Positions 9,040 to 17,295 of a DNA stretch of 64,000 bases are shown here, in pieces. A program made the position numbers and the translations under genes. Numbering within the stretch: position 1 is the first letter of the stretch; each line of letters begins with the position of its first letter. Source of the stretch: Streptomyces sp. NBC_00442 (GTDB lineage: Bacteria > Actinomycetota > Actinomycetes > Streptomycetales > Streptomycetaceae); NCBI RefSeq assembly GCF_036014195.1, contig NZ_CP107918.1, positions 992,001-1,056,000 of the forward strand. The letters run 5' to 3'. The notes under the pieces were generated by a model, which worked only from the letters and a program-made list of their open reading frames with translations, did no database searches and was not told the origin of the DNA.

Positions 9040-9928
9040 GGGATGTCCCCTCCACCTTCCACCAGGGAAGGAACCGCGTTTCCGGCGCCCTCGGCGCGAC
9101 GGCGTCCGGGCCCGCACCGCCTGCCGGGACGGGCCGGGCGATGGGCACCGTGACCACCCGCAGCTGGAGCGCCTCGAAGCTGCCGCCCCGCCGGGCCGCG
9201 ACGCGATCCGACGCGATGTTGGTCAGGTACTGCTGAGTCATCAGCGCCCGCTGCGTGCGTGGCCGGTCGTCCACCAGGTGGTTGTCGAGGTAGGAACTCC
9301 ACGCTCGCCGCAGCATGTTCTGCGCCGTATGGCTCGGGAAGGGGTCGTGGTTCACCGCGGCGTTGTCCACGGCGGTCAGGTCGAACCAGCCGCTGGTCCG
9401 CACGGTTCCGTCCGGGGCGGTGTGCAGGGTCCTCGCCGAGATCTGCCGGTTGACGGACTCCGGATCCGGAGCGAAGAGCCGCCAGTTCTGCTCGAACAGC
9501 GGGAAGACCCAGGCGTTGATCTGCCGGCTGTACCGCTGGGAGAGCGGGTTCGCGGGCGCCACGTGCAGAAAGACCAGGAGCACATGGACCAGGGCCGTCA
9601 CCAGGCAGAGGAACACGGCGCCGGTCGTTGCCGCGCGCAGAAGTGCGGGCGGGGGCTCCACCTGTTCCGCGGGTCCTGATGCGGATTGCGGTGCGGATTG
9701 CCACTCGGGCGGCGGCGTGAATTCCTGATGGAATTGCTGCGGGGGCTGCTGTACGGATTGTTGCGGGGGTGGGTACGGGGAGCGTTGCGGGCTCGTCTGC
9801 GTCGAATCGTCCGCGGATTCATGTGCGGATTCATCGGCGGATTCATCGGCGGATTTGTCCTCAACCGTCGATGCGGTGCCGTCGTCCAGCATGGCCTCAC
9901 CCGGCCTTTCGGTCCCGACTTCTGTCAC
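9029..9928 (-). CDS. DUF5819 family membrane-anchored protein
   Basis: About 299 residues. The first 110 are acidic and glutamine/proline-rich with a degenerate ADES/AHES repeat and look disordered. One membrane segment follows (VFLCLVTALVHVLLVFLHVA), then a soluble C-terminal domain with FEQNWRLFAPDP, a DUF5819 hallmark. The GTG at 9928 follows GGGAG; an ATG at 9891 is an alternative start. The domain is probably extracellular. DUF5819 and HTTM genes commonly sit together in actinomycetes, and the coupling here supports a two-protein complex of unknown function. Confidence 0.8.
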   Translation of the reverse strand: MTEVGTERPGEAMLDDGTASTVEDKSADESADESAHESADDSTQTSPQRSPYPPPQQSVQQPPQQFHQEFTPPPEWQSAPQSASGPAEQVEPPPALLRAATTGAVFLCLVTALVHVLLVFLHVAPANPLSQRYSRQINAWVFPLFEQNWRLFAPDPESVNRQISARTLHTAPDGTVRTSGWFDLTAVDNAAVNHDPFPSHTAQNMLRRAWSSYLDNHLVDDRPRTQRALMTQQYLTNIASDRVAARRGGSFEALQLRVVTVPIARPVPAGGAGPDAVAPRAPETRFLPWWKVEGTSRGN

Positions 9929-10018
9929 TGCTTCTCCCGGGCTTTCGGCGGCGGCGTGCGACGGAATCGGATCCGATCCGTCGCACGCCGCCTGTCCCCT
10001 CAAGGACGCGTGAACGAC

Positions 10019-11218
10019 TCAGTGACCGTCGCTGCCGTAGCCGCCGTTGTCCTTGCCGGTCTCGTCGCCGTACCCGCCGTGGTCGTGTCCGTTCCCGCCG
10101 GAGGAGCCGCCCGTGGACCCGCCGGTGGACCCGCCGGTGGACCCGCCCGTCGACCCGCCCGTGGTGGGGCCCGTGGTCCCGCTCGTGGTGGCGCCCGTGG
10201 TCCCGCTCGTGGTGGCGCCCGCGACGAGGCCGCCGAGGGCTCCGCCCGTGGTGCCGCCCGTCGTCAGGACCCCGCCGAGGAGACCGCCCAGGACGCCTCC
10301 GGTTCCGCCGCCCGTGGGCACGCCGCCGATGGCTCCGACCGTGGTGGCGCCCGTGGTGCCGCCGGAGGTCGCGCCGGCGATCACGCCGCCGGTGATCAGA
10401 CCACCCGTGGTCCCGCCCGGGGACCCGGTCCCGCACGGCCCCTGGAAGATCCTGTTGCTGTCCAGCGTCACGGCACCGTCACCGCGCAGGCCCGCGTCGG
10501 CCAGCAGCCTGCCGTTGACGGTCGCCCCCGTGGTGGCGGTGATCGACGTGTCGGCCAGGACGGTGCCCACGAACGTGGAGTTGGTACCGAGCGTGGCCGA
10601 GCTGCCGACCTGCCAGTACACGTTGCACGGCGAGGCCCCGTTGACGAGGCTCACCGAACTGGCGGACGCCGTCGTCAGCGTCGAACCGACCTGGAACACC
10701 CAGACCGCGCTGGAGTTGCCCTGGGCGTCCAGGGTGAGCGTGCCGGTGATCCCGGCCGAGCTGTTCGCCCTGTAGAGGCCCGGCGTCAGTGTCTGGCCGC
10801 CGAACTCGTGAGGAGCGTCGTTGTAGATCGCGTCCGTCAGCGTCTGCCCCGCGGCCTGCCTGTACGCCGTGTTCAGGTCGGTCTTGGCTTGACCCGCTAC
10901 GGCATCGGCGGAGTGCAGGACACCGGGCGGGGTGACCGCACCGGGCCCTCCGTCGGACGTCTGGAAGCCGGTGATGGCCGTCCCCGGGCTGACGCCGACA
11001 TCGAGTCCGTCGACCACCGTGGGGCCGGTGTTGGTGACCGTGGCACCGGCCAGTACTCCGAAACTGGCCGCCGTGCCCAGGGGCACGGGGCCGGCCACGG
11101 CGCTTGCGCGGGTCGGCGTCACCGCGAGGACCGCAGCGGCGATCAGCACGGCCGTTACCGCCGCGATCCACACCGACAATGTGCGCCGTGGAGGCGCGTC
11201 AGGGATGTTCAGCGTCAT
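10019..11218 (-). CDS. Secreted ice-binding-like (DUF3494) protein with Gly/Thr/Ser repeat tail
   Basis: A 399-residue protein. Residues 12-45 are a signal peptide with a long alanine/valine core. Residues 45-255 match the DUF3494 beta-solenoid of ice-binding proteins: LGTAASFGVLAGATVTNTG, then LTPGLYRANSSAGITGTLTL and the SVSLVNGASPCNVYWQVG block. The last 140 residues are low-complexity glycine, threonine and serine with TGGS repeats and a short His/Gly-rich end. No LPXTG sorting signal or membrane anchor is seen. Most family members are secreted or surface adhesins; ice binding itself is unproven here. The ATG at 11218 has GGAG 11 bases upstream. Confidence 0.85.
   Translation of the reverse strand: MTLNIPDAPPRRTLSVWIAAVTAVLIAAAVLAVTPTRASAVAGPVPLGTAASFGVLAGATVTNTGPTVVDGLDVGVSPGTAITGFQTSDGGPGAVTPPGVLHSADAVAGQAKTDLNTAYRQAAGQTLTDAIYNDAPHEFGGQTLTPGLYRANSSAGITGTLTLDAQGNSSAVWVFQVGSTLTTASASSVSLVNGASPCNVYWQVGSSATLGTNSTFVGTVLADTSITATTGATVNGRLLADAGLRGDGAVTLDSNRIFQGPCGTGSPGGTTGGLITGGVIAGATSGGTTGATTVGAIGGVPTGGGTGGVLGGLLGGVLTTGGTTGGALGGLVAGATTSGTTGATTSGTTGPTTGGSTGGSTGGSTGGSTGGSSGGNGHDHGGYGDETGKDNGGYGSDGH
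10106..10217. repeat. Tandem repeats encoding the TGGS/TTSG tail
   Basis: Four consecutive 12-bp units close to cccgccggtgga lie at 10118-10165. They are followed by two identical 24-bp units at 10170-10193 and 10194-10217. All are in frame with the ice-binding-like gene, so copy changes would lengthen or shorten the tail without a frameshift. Confidence 0.8.
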
Positions 11219-11266
11219 CGAGGGGGCAACTCCTTCAAGAGGATGATCTTGGCAATTCCCGGCCGT

Positions 11267-11296
11267 GCAGAATTCCATTCTGCGTCTGGCATATTA
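11267..11296 (-). promoter_or_regulatory. -10 box and perfect inverted repeat before the ice-binding-like gene
   Basis: GCAGAAT-TCC-ATTCTGC (11267-11283) is a perfect 7-3-7 inverted repeat. A strong -10 box, TAATAT on the minus strand, lies at 11296-11291, so transcription would begin at the edge of the repeat. It may be an operator or a hairpin at the start of the transcript. Confidence 0.45.
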
Positions 11297-11690
11297 CGCA
11301 GGAATCTGCTCCAGTAATGGCCCCGCCGTGCGGTTTCGCCGAAATGGAAGAATGCGGCCCTTGATCTGCACAAATGATTAATGACCTGAATGGCGGCGCA
11401 ATTTCTACGGCTCGGCCACGATCGAACCGCTCACGCTTCCCCGACCGCCCGCACCCGCGAAGGGGCGCCACTCACCGCGGCGCCCCTCGACCGATGGGCA
11501 CGCGTGTCCCAACGTGGCTTCGTGAGGCGCGAGTTGGGCAGGATTCGCCACCGCACGGAGGAAGCTTCCGCGCTCCGGCCAAACCTTCGGCCGCCGCTCC
11601 GGTCACGGAGGCACATCCAGGGCCCACAGGCACAAGAATGGTTGTCGTCACGGCGCCCGGGGCTCGCTCAACCGGGGCCGACAGGGCCCG

Positions 11691-11757
11691 CGTCCGGGTC
11701 CGGTCCGGGTCCGCGTCCGGGTCCGGGTCCGGGCCTGAGGGCCGCCGCAGGCGGCCC
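11691..11757. repeat. GGGTCC tandem repeat and GC-rich hairpin before flavin reductase
   Basis: Several GGGTCC/CGTCCG units run from 11691 to about 11735. They are followed by a perfect 8-bp stem GGGCCGCC-GCA-GGCGGCCC (11739-11757) that ends 15 bases before the ATG of the flavin reductase. There is no T-run on either side. Confidence 0.5.
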
Positions 11758-11772
11758 GGGGATACTGGCGGC

Positions 11773-12381
11773 ATGCGTATCGACTTCGATCCCGCCGTGG
11801 TGCCGCCCTTCGACTTCTACCGGCTGCTCACCGCGACCGTGGTGCCCCGCCCCATCGCGTGGGTGTCGACGGTGACACCCGAGGGGATCCCCAACCTCGC
11901 ACCGCACTCCTTCTTCACCATCTCCTCCGTCGCACCGCCCGTCGTCCAGTTCACCTCGGTGGGGCGCAAGGACTCACTGCGCAACGTCGAGGCGACGGGC
12001 CAGTTCGTGGTCAACCTGGCTCCCGAGCCACTGATGCACCAGGTCAACGTGACGGCGACCACCTTCCCGCCGGGTGTGAGCGAGTTCGAGCAGGCGGGCC
12101 TCGCCACCGAGCCGAGCCTGCGGGTGAAGCCGCCGCGGGTGGCTCTTTCGCCGGTCGCCCTGGAGTGCGAGCTGCACAGCACGCTCGGCATCGGCGACTC
12201 GACCGTCGTGTTCGGCCGGGTCGTGCACGCGGTGGTGTCGGACGAGGTCATGGTCGACGGCCACCCCGAGATCCGCCGCCTGCTGCCGCTGGCCCGGCTC
12301 GGCAGGGACGAGTGGGGCACGGTCGCCTCCGTACACGAGCTCGGCCGGGTGCCGTACACGGGACCCGAGGGCGGCGCCTGA
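11773..12381 (+). CDS. Flavin reductase family protein (FMN-binding split barrel)
   Basis: A 202-residue protein of the DIM6/NTAB flavoprotein family. The N-terminus has TATVVPRPIAWVSTVTPEG and the mononucleotide-binding NLAPHSFFTISSVAPP, followed by GRKDSLRNVEATGQFVVNL. It should bind FMN and could reduce flavin for a monooxygenase or act as an oxidoreductase itself. The ATG lies only a few bases after a GATACT box, which suggests a leaderless message. It stands alone, so no partner can be named. It could in principle supply reduced flavin elsewhere, but it is far from the diazo cluster. Confidence 0.88.
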   Translation: MRIDFDPAVVPPFDFYRLLTATVVPRPIAWVSTVTPEGIPNLAPHSFFTISSVAPPVVQFTSVGRKDSLRNVEATGQFVVNLAPEPLMHQVNVTATTFPPGVSEFEQAGLATEPSLRVKPPRVALSPVALECELHSTLGIGDSTVVFGRVVHAVVSDEVMVDGHPEIRRLLPLARLGRDEWGTVASVHELGRVPYTGPEGGA

Positions 12382-12453
12382 CGAGCAGGCGTTCGCGGCG
12401 GGCCGCCCGGCACTCGACGTGCGGCGGCCGCACCGGCGGACCACCCTGGAGCC

Positions 12454-12615
12454 ATGCGGAAACCAAGGACTCTGGACGCCCGCGCCTCCGTACACATCGG
12501 CGGTCGGCGGCGCCGCCGGGCGGGCTTGGCGGCCCTGTGGGCGGCCCGCCTGTGGAGGGCCGGACGGCTGGCGGGCCGCTGGGAGGAGCGCCTGCGGCGG
12601 CGGCGCCGGTCCTAG
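12454..12615 (+). CDS. Small arginine-rich hypothetical protein
   Basis: A 53-residue frame from an ATG after CTGGAG to a TAG. It is strongly basic (runs of arginine at both ends) with two aliphatic/tryptophan stretches, LAALWAARLWRAG. Third-position G/C is near 90 percent, as expected of a real gene, but so are shadow frames here. No function is recognised, and it could be non-coding. Confidence 0.35.
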   Translation: MRKPRTLDARASVHIGGRRRRRAGLAALWAARLWRAGRLAGRWEERLRRRRRS

Positions 12616-12714
12616 GGCCTCACGGCCTCACGGCCTCACGTTTGGATCGTGCCGGGCTCACGGGGTCTGTACGGCGGTCCGGTTCGCCCTGTTCCGGGTG
12701 CCGGTGGCCGCGCG

Positions 12715-14067
12715 CTATCGCCCGGCCGCCGGCACCGCCTGGAGCTGTTCGAGGCGCCGCCGTACGGCGTCGAGCGCGCCGGGCTGCCGGCCGGGCACCC
12801 GGGTACGCAGGGCGATCAGGTCCGGAGCGAGCGATCGGGCGCGCTCGGCGTCACGGAGCTGCTCCCACTGGTGGTGCGCCCGGTCGACGGCCGCCTGGAC
12901 ATCGGCGTCCTCGGTGGTCTGACCGCGGGCGAGCCGGGCCTGGGCGCAGGCCATCCACAGCTCGCAGGACCGGGCCGGCTCCCGGGCCAGCCGGGCGAGG
13001 TCGGCGCGAACCTCCAACCAGTGGAGCGCCTGCGGCGACGAGGGGCCGTGGGTCCGCATCGCCTCGCTCTCCCACACCGCCGCCATCGACGCCGCCTCGC
13101 CGTGCCGCCCGGCGCGTGCGGCGGCCAGGATCGCCGGATGCGGATCGCTCGCCGCTCCGGCGGCGGCGGGCGGCACGGAGGGCGGGAACGAGGGCGGGGC
13201 CGGCAGGAGACGGGCCGCGCTCTCCTGGGTCCGGGCCGGCGGCACGGAGGGCAGGAGGCGGGGCGGCGCCTCATGGGGACCGCCCGGTGGCACGGACGGC
13301 AGGAGGCGGGCCTCCCCCTCCTCACGGCGGGCCGCATCCTCCTCACGACGGGCCGCATCCTCCTCGCGACCGGCCGACGGCGCGGACGCACGCGCATGTG
13401 CCGGGGGCGTGGTCGACGCGGCGGGCTGGGTGTCCGCGCTCAGCAGGAGCGCGTCGCCGGGGCCCGCCCGGTCCGCCGCGTACGCGTGCAGCTCGGCGAG
13501 GGGCGGCCGGGCGCCGCCGCGCCAGACCTGCGCGTACGCCTTCACATAGTCCGGCGAGGCGATCGCGCGGCGCGGCGCGGGCGGGGCGACCCTGCCGTAG
13601 AGGCGGACGCCGGCACCGAGGGCGAGGCCGTCCTGTCCCAGCCGCTGCCAGGCCGCCGGGTCGGCGACCAGATCGACGATCACCGTGGTCGTGCCCGGCT
13701 CGCGCACCTGGAACTCGTGGGCCAGCCAGTCCCAGGGGAAGGCGGTGTAGCGCAGGCTGGCCTGCGTGGTGCGGGCCAGCGCCAGATGGATCTGGTGCCG
13801 GCGGGCATCGACGTGCAACTGCCCCGCCACATACACGGACAGCGGTCCGGGCGCGGCGGACACCGCGCGGATCCTGGTCAGCACGGTCTGCGGGTCGACC
13901 GGATCGGCGAGTTCCACGACGCTGGCCGCGTCCGTACCGGTCAGCACGCCCGGAGGCACCGCGGCCAGACCCGGCAGAGCCGATGCCGCGTCGACAAGAC
14001 GTCCCTTGTTCGCCGGGGCGGCCGCCAGCAGCAGCGCCGTACCCGGTTCCTGCCCCTTGATCAGCAC
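12715..14067 (-). CDS. Hypothetical protein, possible degenerate caspase-like N-terminal domain
   Basis: A 450-residue protein with a GTG start 6 bases after a TACGGT box, so probably leaderless. Residues 1-160 have the strand/helix rhythm of caspase-like (C14) domains: GTALLLAAAPANKGR, then LSVYVAGQLHVDARRHQIHLA, then TTTVIVDLVADPAAW. In active members the second block would have Gly-His-Gly and the third Asp-Cys-Cys. Neither the histidine nor the cysteine is in place, so if the fold is right it is inactive. Residues 215-320 are a charged, proline-rich linker with an EEDAARR repeat. The C-terminal 130 residues are helical and TPR-like. The fold assignment is my inference. Confidence 0.75.
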   Translation of the reverse strand: MLIKGQEPGTALLLAAAPANKGRLVDAASALPGLAAVPPGVLTGTDAASVVELADPVDPQTVLTRIRAVSAAPGPLSVYVAGQLHVDARRHQIHLALARTTQASLRYTAFPWDWLAHEFQVREPGTTTVIVDLVADPAAWQRLGQDGLALGAGVRLYGRVAPPAPRRAIASPDYVKAYAQVWRGGARPPLAELHAYAADRAGPGDALLLSADTQPAASTTPPAHARASAPSAGREEDAARREEDAARREEGEARLLPSVPPGGPHEAPPRLLPSVPPARTQESAARLLPAPPSFPPSVPPAAAGAASDPHPAILAAARAGRHGEAASMAAVWESEAMRTHGPSSPQALHWLEVRADLARLAREPARSCELWMACAQARLARGQTTEDADVQAAVDRAHHQWEQLRDAERARSLAPDLIALRTRVPGRQPGALDAVRRRLEQLQAVPAAGR

Positions 14068-14300
14068 ACGAGCACCGTATCCGGTCCGCCCCGCATGTTG
14101 TCCCGCCGTCGGCCCAACTCCCCTGCGGACGAAGGCAATCGAGAACTATGTGCAGCAAAGGGGCAAAGCTGATCGGTCACGGCAATTCGCCGCCCCTTCC
14201 CCGGAGTTCACCCCTCGGATCCGCGCCCCTGCACCCGGGCCGGTCGCGGCGGCCGCGTTACGGTGAAGCCCGCCACCGACCGCCGACCGCCAGGACCGTC

Positions 14301-15038
14301 ATGCCCGTCACCCCTCTCTCGACCGTCCCCTACACCGCGGAGCAGGACGGCGCGGTGCCTCAACTCCTCGATGTGCACCGCAGCGAGGCGGCCCCGGCGT
14401 CGGCCCCCTGCGTGCTCCTGTGGCACGGCTCGGCTCCGGACACGCGGTTCGAAGTCGCGGCCCTGGCACGGGAGACGGCCCGGTACGGAGTGACGGTGTT
14501 CGTGCCCGACTGGCGTCCGGACGCGCCCGACGGCGGGCGCGCGCACCTCATGGCCTCATGGCGTTACGTACGCGAGAACGCGGCCTCGTTCGGCGCCGAC
14601 CCGGGCCGCACCGTCGTGGCGGGCTGGTCGATGGGCGCCGGCGCCGCCGTGGCGATGGCGCTGCGCCCCGACCTCACGGACGGCCCGCTCCCCAAGGCGG
14701 TCGTCGGCATCGCCGGCCTGTACGGGCGCGCGGCGCGCAGCACGGGCTCCGTCCCGCTGGAGGATCTCGCCGCATCGCCCTCGACGGGGGTTCCGGTCGT
14801 CCTGGTGCACGGCGCGGCGGACACGATCGTCGAGAGCCGGCACTCCCTCGACTTCCACACCGCGCTCGTCGGGCACCGCAGGCCGGTGAGCCTGTACGAG
14901 CCGGCGACCGACCACGCCGGAGTCGTCATGAGCGCCTTCGACCCCGCGCTCGGCCACTGCGTCCCGGCCACCTCGCCGCAGGCCCTGCGAGCCGGGCGGG
15001 ACACGGCCCGGCTCGTCGCACGGGCGGCCCTCGACTGA
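14301..15038 (+). CDS. Alpha/beta hydrolase
   Basis: A 245-residue hydrolase from an ATG after AGGA. The oxyanion region is LLWHGSAPDTRFE, the nucleophile elbow is GWSMGAG, the acid lies in HGAADTIVE and the histidine in DHAGVVM. This is a complete Ser-Asp-His triad in a compact dienelactone-hydrolase-like fold. There is no signal peptide. The substrate is unknown. A longer upstream frame exists but is proline/arginine-rich and lacks a ribosome site. Confidence 0.85.
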   Translation: MPVTPLSTVPYTAEQDGAVPQLLDVHRSEAAPASAPCVLLWHGSAPDTRFEVAALARETARYGVTVFVPDWRPDAPDGGRAHLMASWRYVRENAASFGADPGRTVVAGWSMGAGAAVAMALRPDLTDGPLPKAVVGIAGLYGRAARSTGSVPLEDLAASPSTGVPVVLVHGAADTIVESRHSLDFHTALVGHRRPVSLYEPATDHAGVVMSAFDPALGHCVPATSPQALRAGRDTARLVARAALD

Positions 15039-15114
15039 GCCCCGGCGTGGGCCCCGGCGCCCGTGCGGGATCTCCCGCGTGGCTCGGACGGGCCGGTGGC
15101 GCCATGCTGGGAGC

Positions 15115-15507
15115 GTGATGACCGTGCTGCTGGTAGCCACCGACGAGGAAGCCGCGGTGCTGCGCGAGCGCATCCACCGCAACCCCCACTTCCGCGTCAT
15201 CGCGCACACCCCGAGCCCCCGGCTCGCCCTGGCGCAGGCCTACGTCCTGCTGCCCGACGTGGCCGTGCTCGACCCGAGCATGCACGGCGACAGCGACCCG
15301 ACGGCCCTGTTCACCGGTCTGCGCTCGCTGTCGCCGCCCAGCGCCGTCGTCCTGCGCACGACCCCCGCCACCGCCGGGCTCCCCGAGCTGCGCACCGTCC
15401 TGGAGGAGGGCGCGGTGCACACCGCGGCGCGGGACGACCACGACGCCCTCATGGAGGCCCTGCTCACCATCGGGCGGCGCCGCGAGAGCTGCGACCCCGA
15501 CCGCTGA
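15115..15507 (+). CDS. Stand-alone response-regulator receiver-like protein
   Basis: About 130 residues with a receiver-like alternation: VLLVATDEEAAVLRERI, then PDVAVLDPSMHG with the likely phospho-acceptor Asp, then a late lysine-poor AVVLRTTP. There is no output domain. The GTG at 15115 lies 6-7 bases after a CATGCT box and may be leaderless; an ATG at 15118 is equivalent. No histidine kinase is adjacent. The usual acidic pair at the N-terminus is present as DEE. Confidence 0.7.
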   Translation: MMTVLLVATDEEAAVLRERIHRNPHFRVIAHTPSPRLALAQAYVLLPDVAVLDPSMHGDSDPTALFTGLRSLSPPSAVVLRTTPATAGLPELRTVLEEGAVHTAARDDHDALMEALLTIGRRRESCDPDR

Positions 15508-15637
15508 GCCGTGCCGGGCCGGCGCGGCGGCTCCGCGGGCGCGGGCCTGGCCTTCCGCGTGCGCGCTCCGGACGGACGAGCGACACTGGAGGGGTCTCTG
15601 TGCCGGTATGCCGAAATTCCCGGAAGCGAGGGTTTTC

Positions 15638-16459
15638 GTGACGCCGCCGCCGAACCGCACCGACCTCACCGCGGAGCCGCCCGCCCCCGGCAGGCACCGC
15701 GGGGGCGTCGTCGGTGTGCCGTGCTGGGTGAGCCTGATGGCTCGGGATCTGGGTGCGGCGCTGGATTTCTATGGTGCGGTGTTCGGGTGGTCGTTCCGGT
15801 CGGGGGCGTTGGGTGAGGAGTTTCGTATCGCGTCGTCGGGTGGGGTGCCGGTGGCGGGGATCGGGGCGTTGGCTCCGGCGCTTCGGGTGGCGGTGGCGTG
15901 GACGCCGTATTTCGCGGTGGAGGACGCGGATGTGACGGTGGCGCGGATCAAGGAGCGGGGTGGCACGGTGGGGGTGGGTCCGGTGGCTCTGCATACGGGG
16001 CGGGGTGCGTTGGCGGCGGACCGGGACGGGGCGGTGTTCGGGTTGTGGCAGGGTCCGTTGGTGTCGCAGTGGGAGGTGTGGCGGGATACGTCGCCGGCGT
16101 GGACGCGGTTGCGGACGCGGGATGCGTTCGATGCGGCGATCTTCTACGGGGAGGTGCTGGACTGGGCGTGTGAGCGGCCGGGCTGCTGTGAGGTGCGGTA
16201 CGAGCACGACGAGGTGGTGCTGCGGCACGGCGGGCATGTGGTGGCGCGGCTGACGTCGGGTGCCGTGGAGGCGGCTCCCGATCCGAGTCTGCGTCCGCAC
16301 TGGCACACCCATTTCACCGTGAAGGATCCCGTGGCGGTGGCCGGCACCGCCCGCGCCAATGGTGCGACGGTGCTTGCCGAGGGCACTTCACCCGCAGGGC
16401 CCTGGGTCCGCGTCAGCGACCCCGACGGAGCCACCTTCACCCTCAGCACCCCCGCCTGA
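15638..16459 (+). CDS. VOC (glyoxalase/bleomycin-resistance-like) protein, two domains
   Basis: About 273 residues with two VOC modules. The first begins VGVPCWVSLMARDLGAALDFY and the second near TRDAFDAAIFYGEVLDW, each ending in a DGAVFGLWQ or DGATFTLS block. The GTG at 15638 follows GAGGG; the ATG at 15608 is the alternative. Such proteins are related to hydroxyacid-type and antibiotic-binding VOC proteins, with no specific substrate visible. Codon choice shifts sharply to G- and T-ending codons between about 15730 and 16255. The 3' end overlaps the convergent methyltransferase gene by 72 bases. Confidence 0.85.
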   Translation: MTPPPNRTDLTAEPPAPGRHRGGVVGVPCWVSLMARDLGAALDFYGAVFGWSFRSGALGEEFRIASSGGVPVAGIGALAPALRVAVAWTPYFAVEDADVTVARIKERGGTVGVGPVALHTGRGALAADRDGAVFGLWQGPLVSQWEVWRDTSPAWTRLRTRDAFDAAIFYGEVLDWACERPGCCEVRYEHDEVVLRHGGHVVARLTSGAVEAAPDPSLRPHWHTHFTVKDPVAVAGTARANGATVLAEGTSPAGPWVRVSDPDGATFTLSTPA

Positions 16460-17179
16460 ACCACGCCCCACCACCAACCACCGGGACGGGAGCTCGATGC
16501 GCCGCCCGTCCGGGGTGTACTCCGTGGTGAGGAGCGGGAGTTCACCTTCCGCGAGCACCGCAAGGCCGGCGTCGGCGAGCAGCTTCGCGAGCCCGCTGTC
16601 GGACACCTCTCCCGGCGCGATGCCGTGGGCGAGGACAGCGCGGAGCTTGGGCGGCGGCCCCTGAACATCCTGGGCGAGCCGCATGAGTACCGGCTTCGCG
16701 CCCTCCGCGAGCTCCACGACGAAGGCCCGGCCCGCGTCGCCGAGCAGGGTGGCGATGGCGTTCGCGACGGGCCGCCGGTCGGCCGGTTCGCACTGGTGCA
16801 GCACGCCCCGTACGTACACGTTGGCGTCGCCCAGCCGGTCGTGCAGCGCCTGGACGGCCTTGTCGTCGGCGGCGTCCAGCTGCTCGAACTGTGCTTCTTT
16901 GCCCGGATCCTGGCCACCGGCCTGCTCGACGGCGGCGAGGGAGAGGTCGACCCCGGTCACGTTCGAGAAGCGGCCCGCGAGGTAGCGGGTCTGGGTGCCG
17001 TTGCCGCAGCCCAGGTCGACCATCGGCAGGTCGGGGTCGTCGATGCGGCCGGCGAAGTGGGCCAGGTGGCGGGCGGCGGTCAGGGCCGGCTCCGCGTCCC
17101 AGAAGACCGCACCCTGCTCGTCCGGCGCCTCGCGCCAGAACCCCTCCCAGGCGTCCTTGTACCGTCGCGTCACGCTCAT
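16388..17179 (-). CDS. Class I SAM-dependent methyltransferase
   Basis: A 263-residue protein with motif I PMVDLGCGNGTQTRYLAGRF and acidic VTGVDLS, placing it among class I methyltransferases. The ATG follows GGGGAG. The C-terminal 25 residues are glycine/glutamate-rich and are encoded opposite the VOC gene, which suggests a recent extension past an older stop. The substrate is not recognisable. It is not part of an evident operon. Confidence 0.85.
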   Translation of the reverse strand: MSVTRRYKDAWEGFWREAPDEQGAVFWDAEPALTAARHLAHFAGRIDDPDLPMVDLGCGNGTQTRYLAGRFSNVTGVDLSLAAVEQAGGQDPGKEAQFEQLDAADDKAVQALHDRLGDANVYVRGVLHQCEPADRRPVANAIATLLGDAGRAFVVELAEGAKPVLMRLAQDVQGPPPKLRAVLAHGIAPGEVSDSGLAKLLADAGLAVLAEGELPLLTTEYTPDGRRIELPSRWLVVGRGSGGGAEGEGGSVGVADADPGPCG

Positions 17180-17295
17180 GACCGTCTCCCCGGGCAGCAT
17201 GCACAGTGTCAAGATCGGTCTACCGCGCGGGGCGCACACCGGGCAAGCCCATGGCACACACCTTCACGTGCCGTTCGAGGCCCGCGCCGGCGGCG

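Larger units (their letters stand above)
11219..11772. other. Divergent intergenic region, relatively AT-rich on the left
   Basis: 554 bases between two divergent genes with no convincing coding frame. The left part (11230-11400) is AT-rich for this genome and holds a promoter and palindrome for the ice-binding-like gene. The right part holds GGGTCC repeats and a hairpin before the flavin reductase. Confidence 0.5.

Noticed and set aside
11691..11757. GGGTCC repeats as a CRISPR-like array
   Set aside because: Units are 6-12 bases with no unique spacers; it is a simple-sequence tract.
11739..11757. The hairpin before the flavin reductase as a terminator
   Set aside because: No gene on the plus strand ends upstream of it, and there is no T-run. 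It is more likely leader structure or chance.
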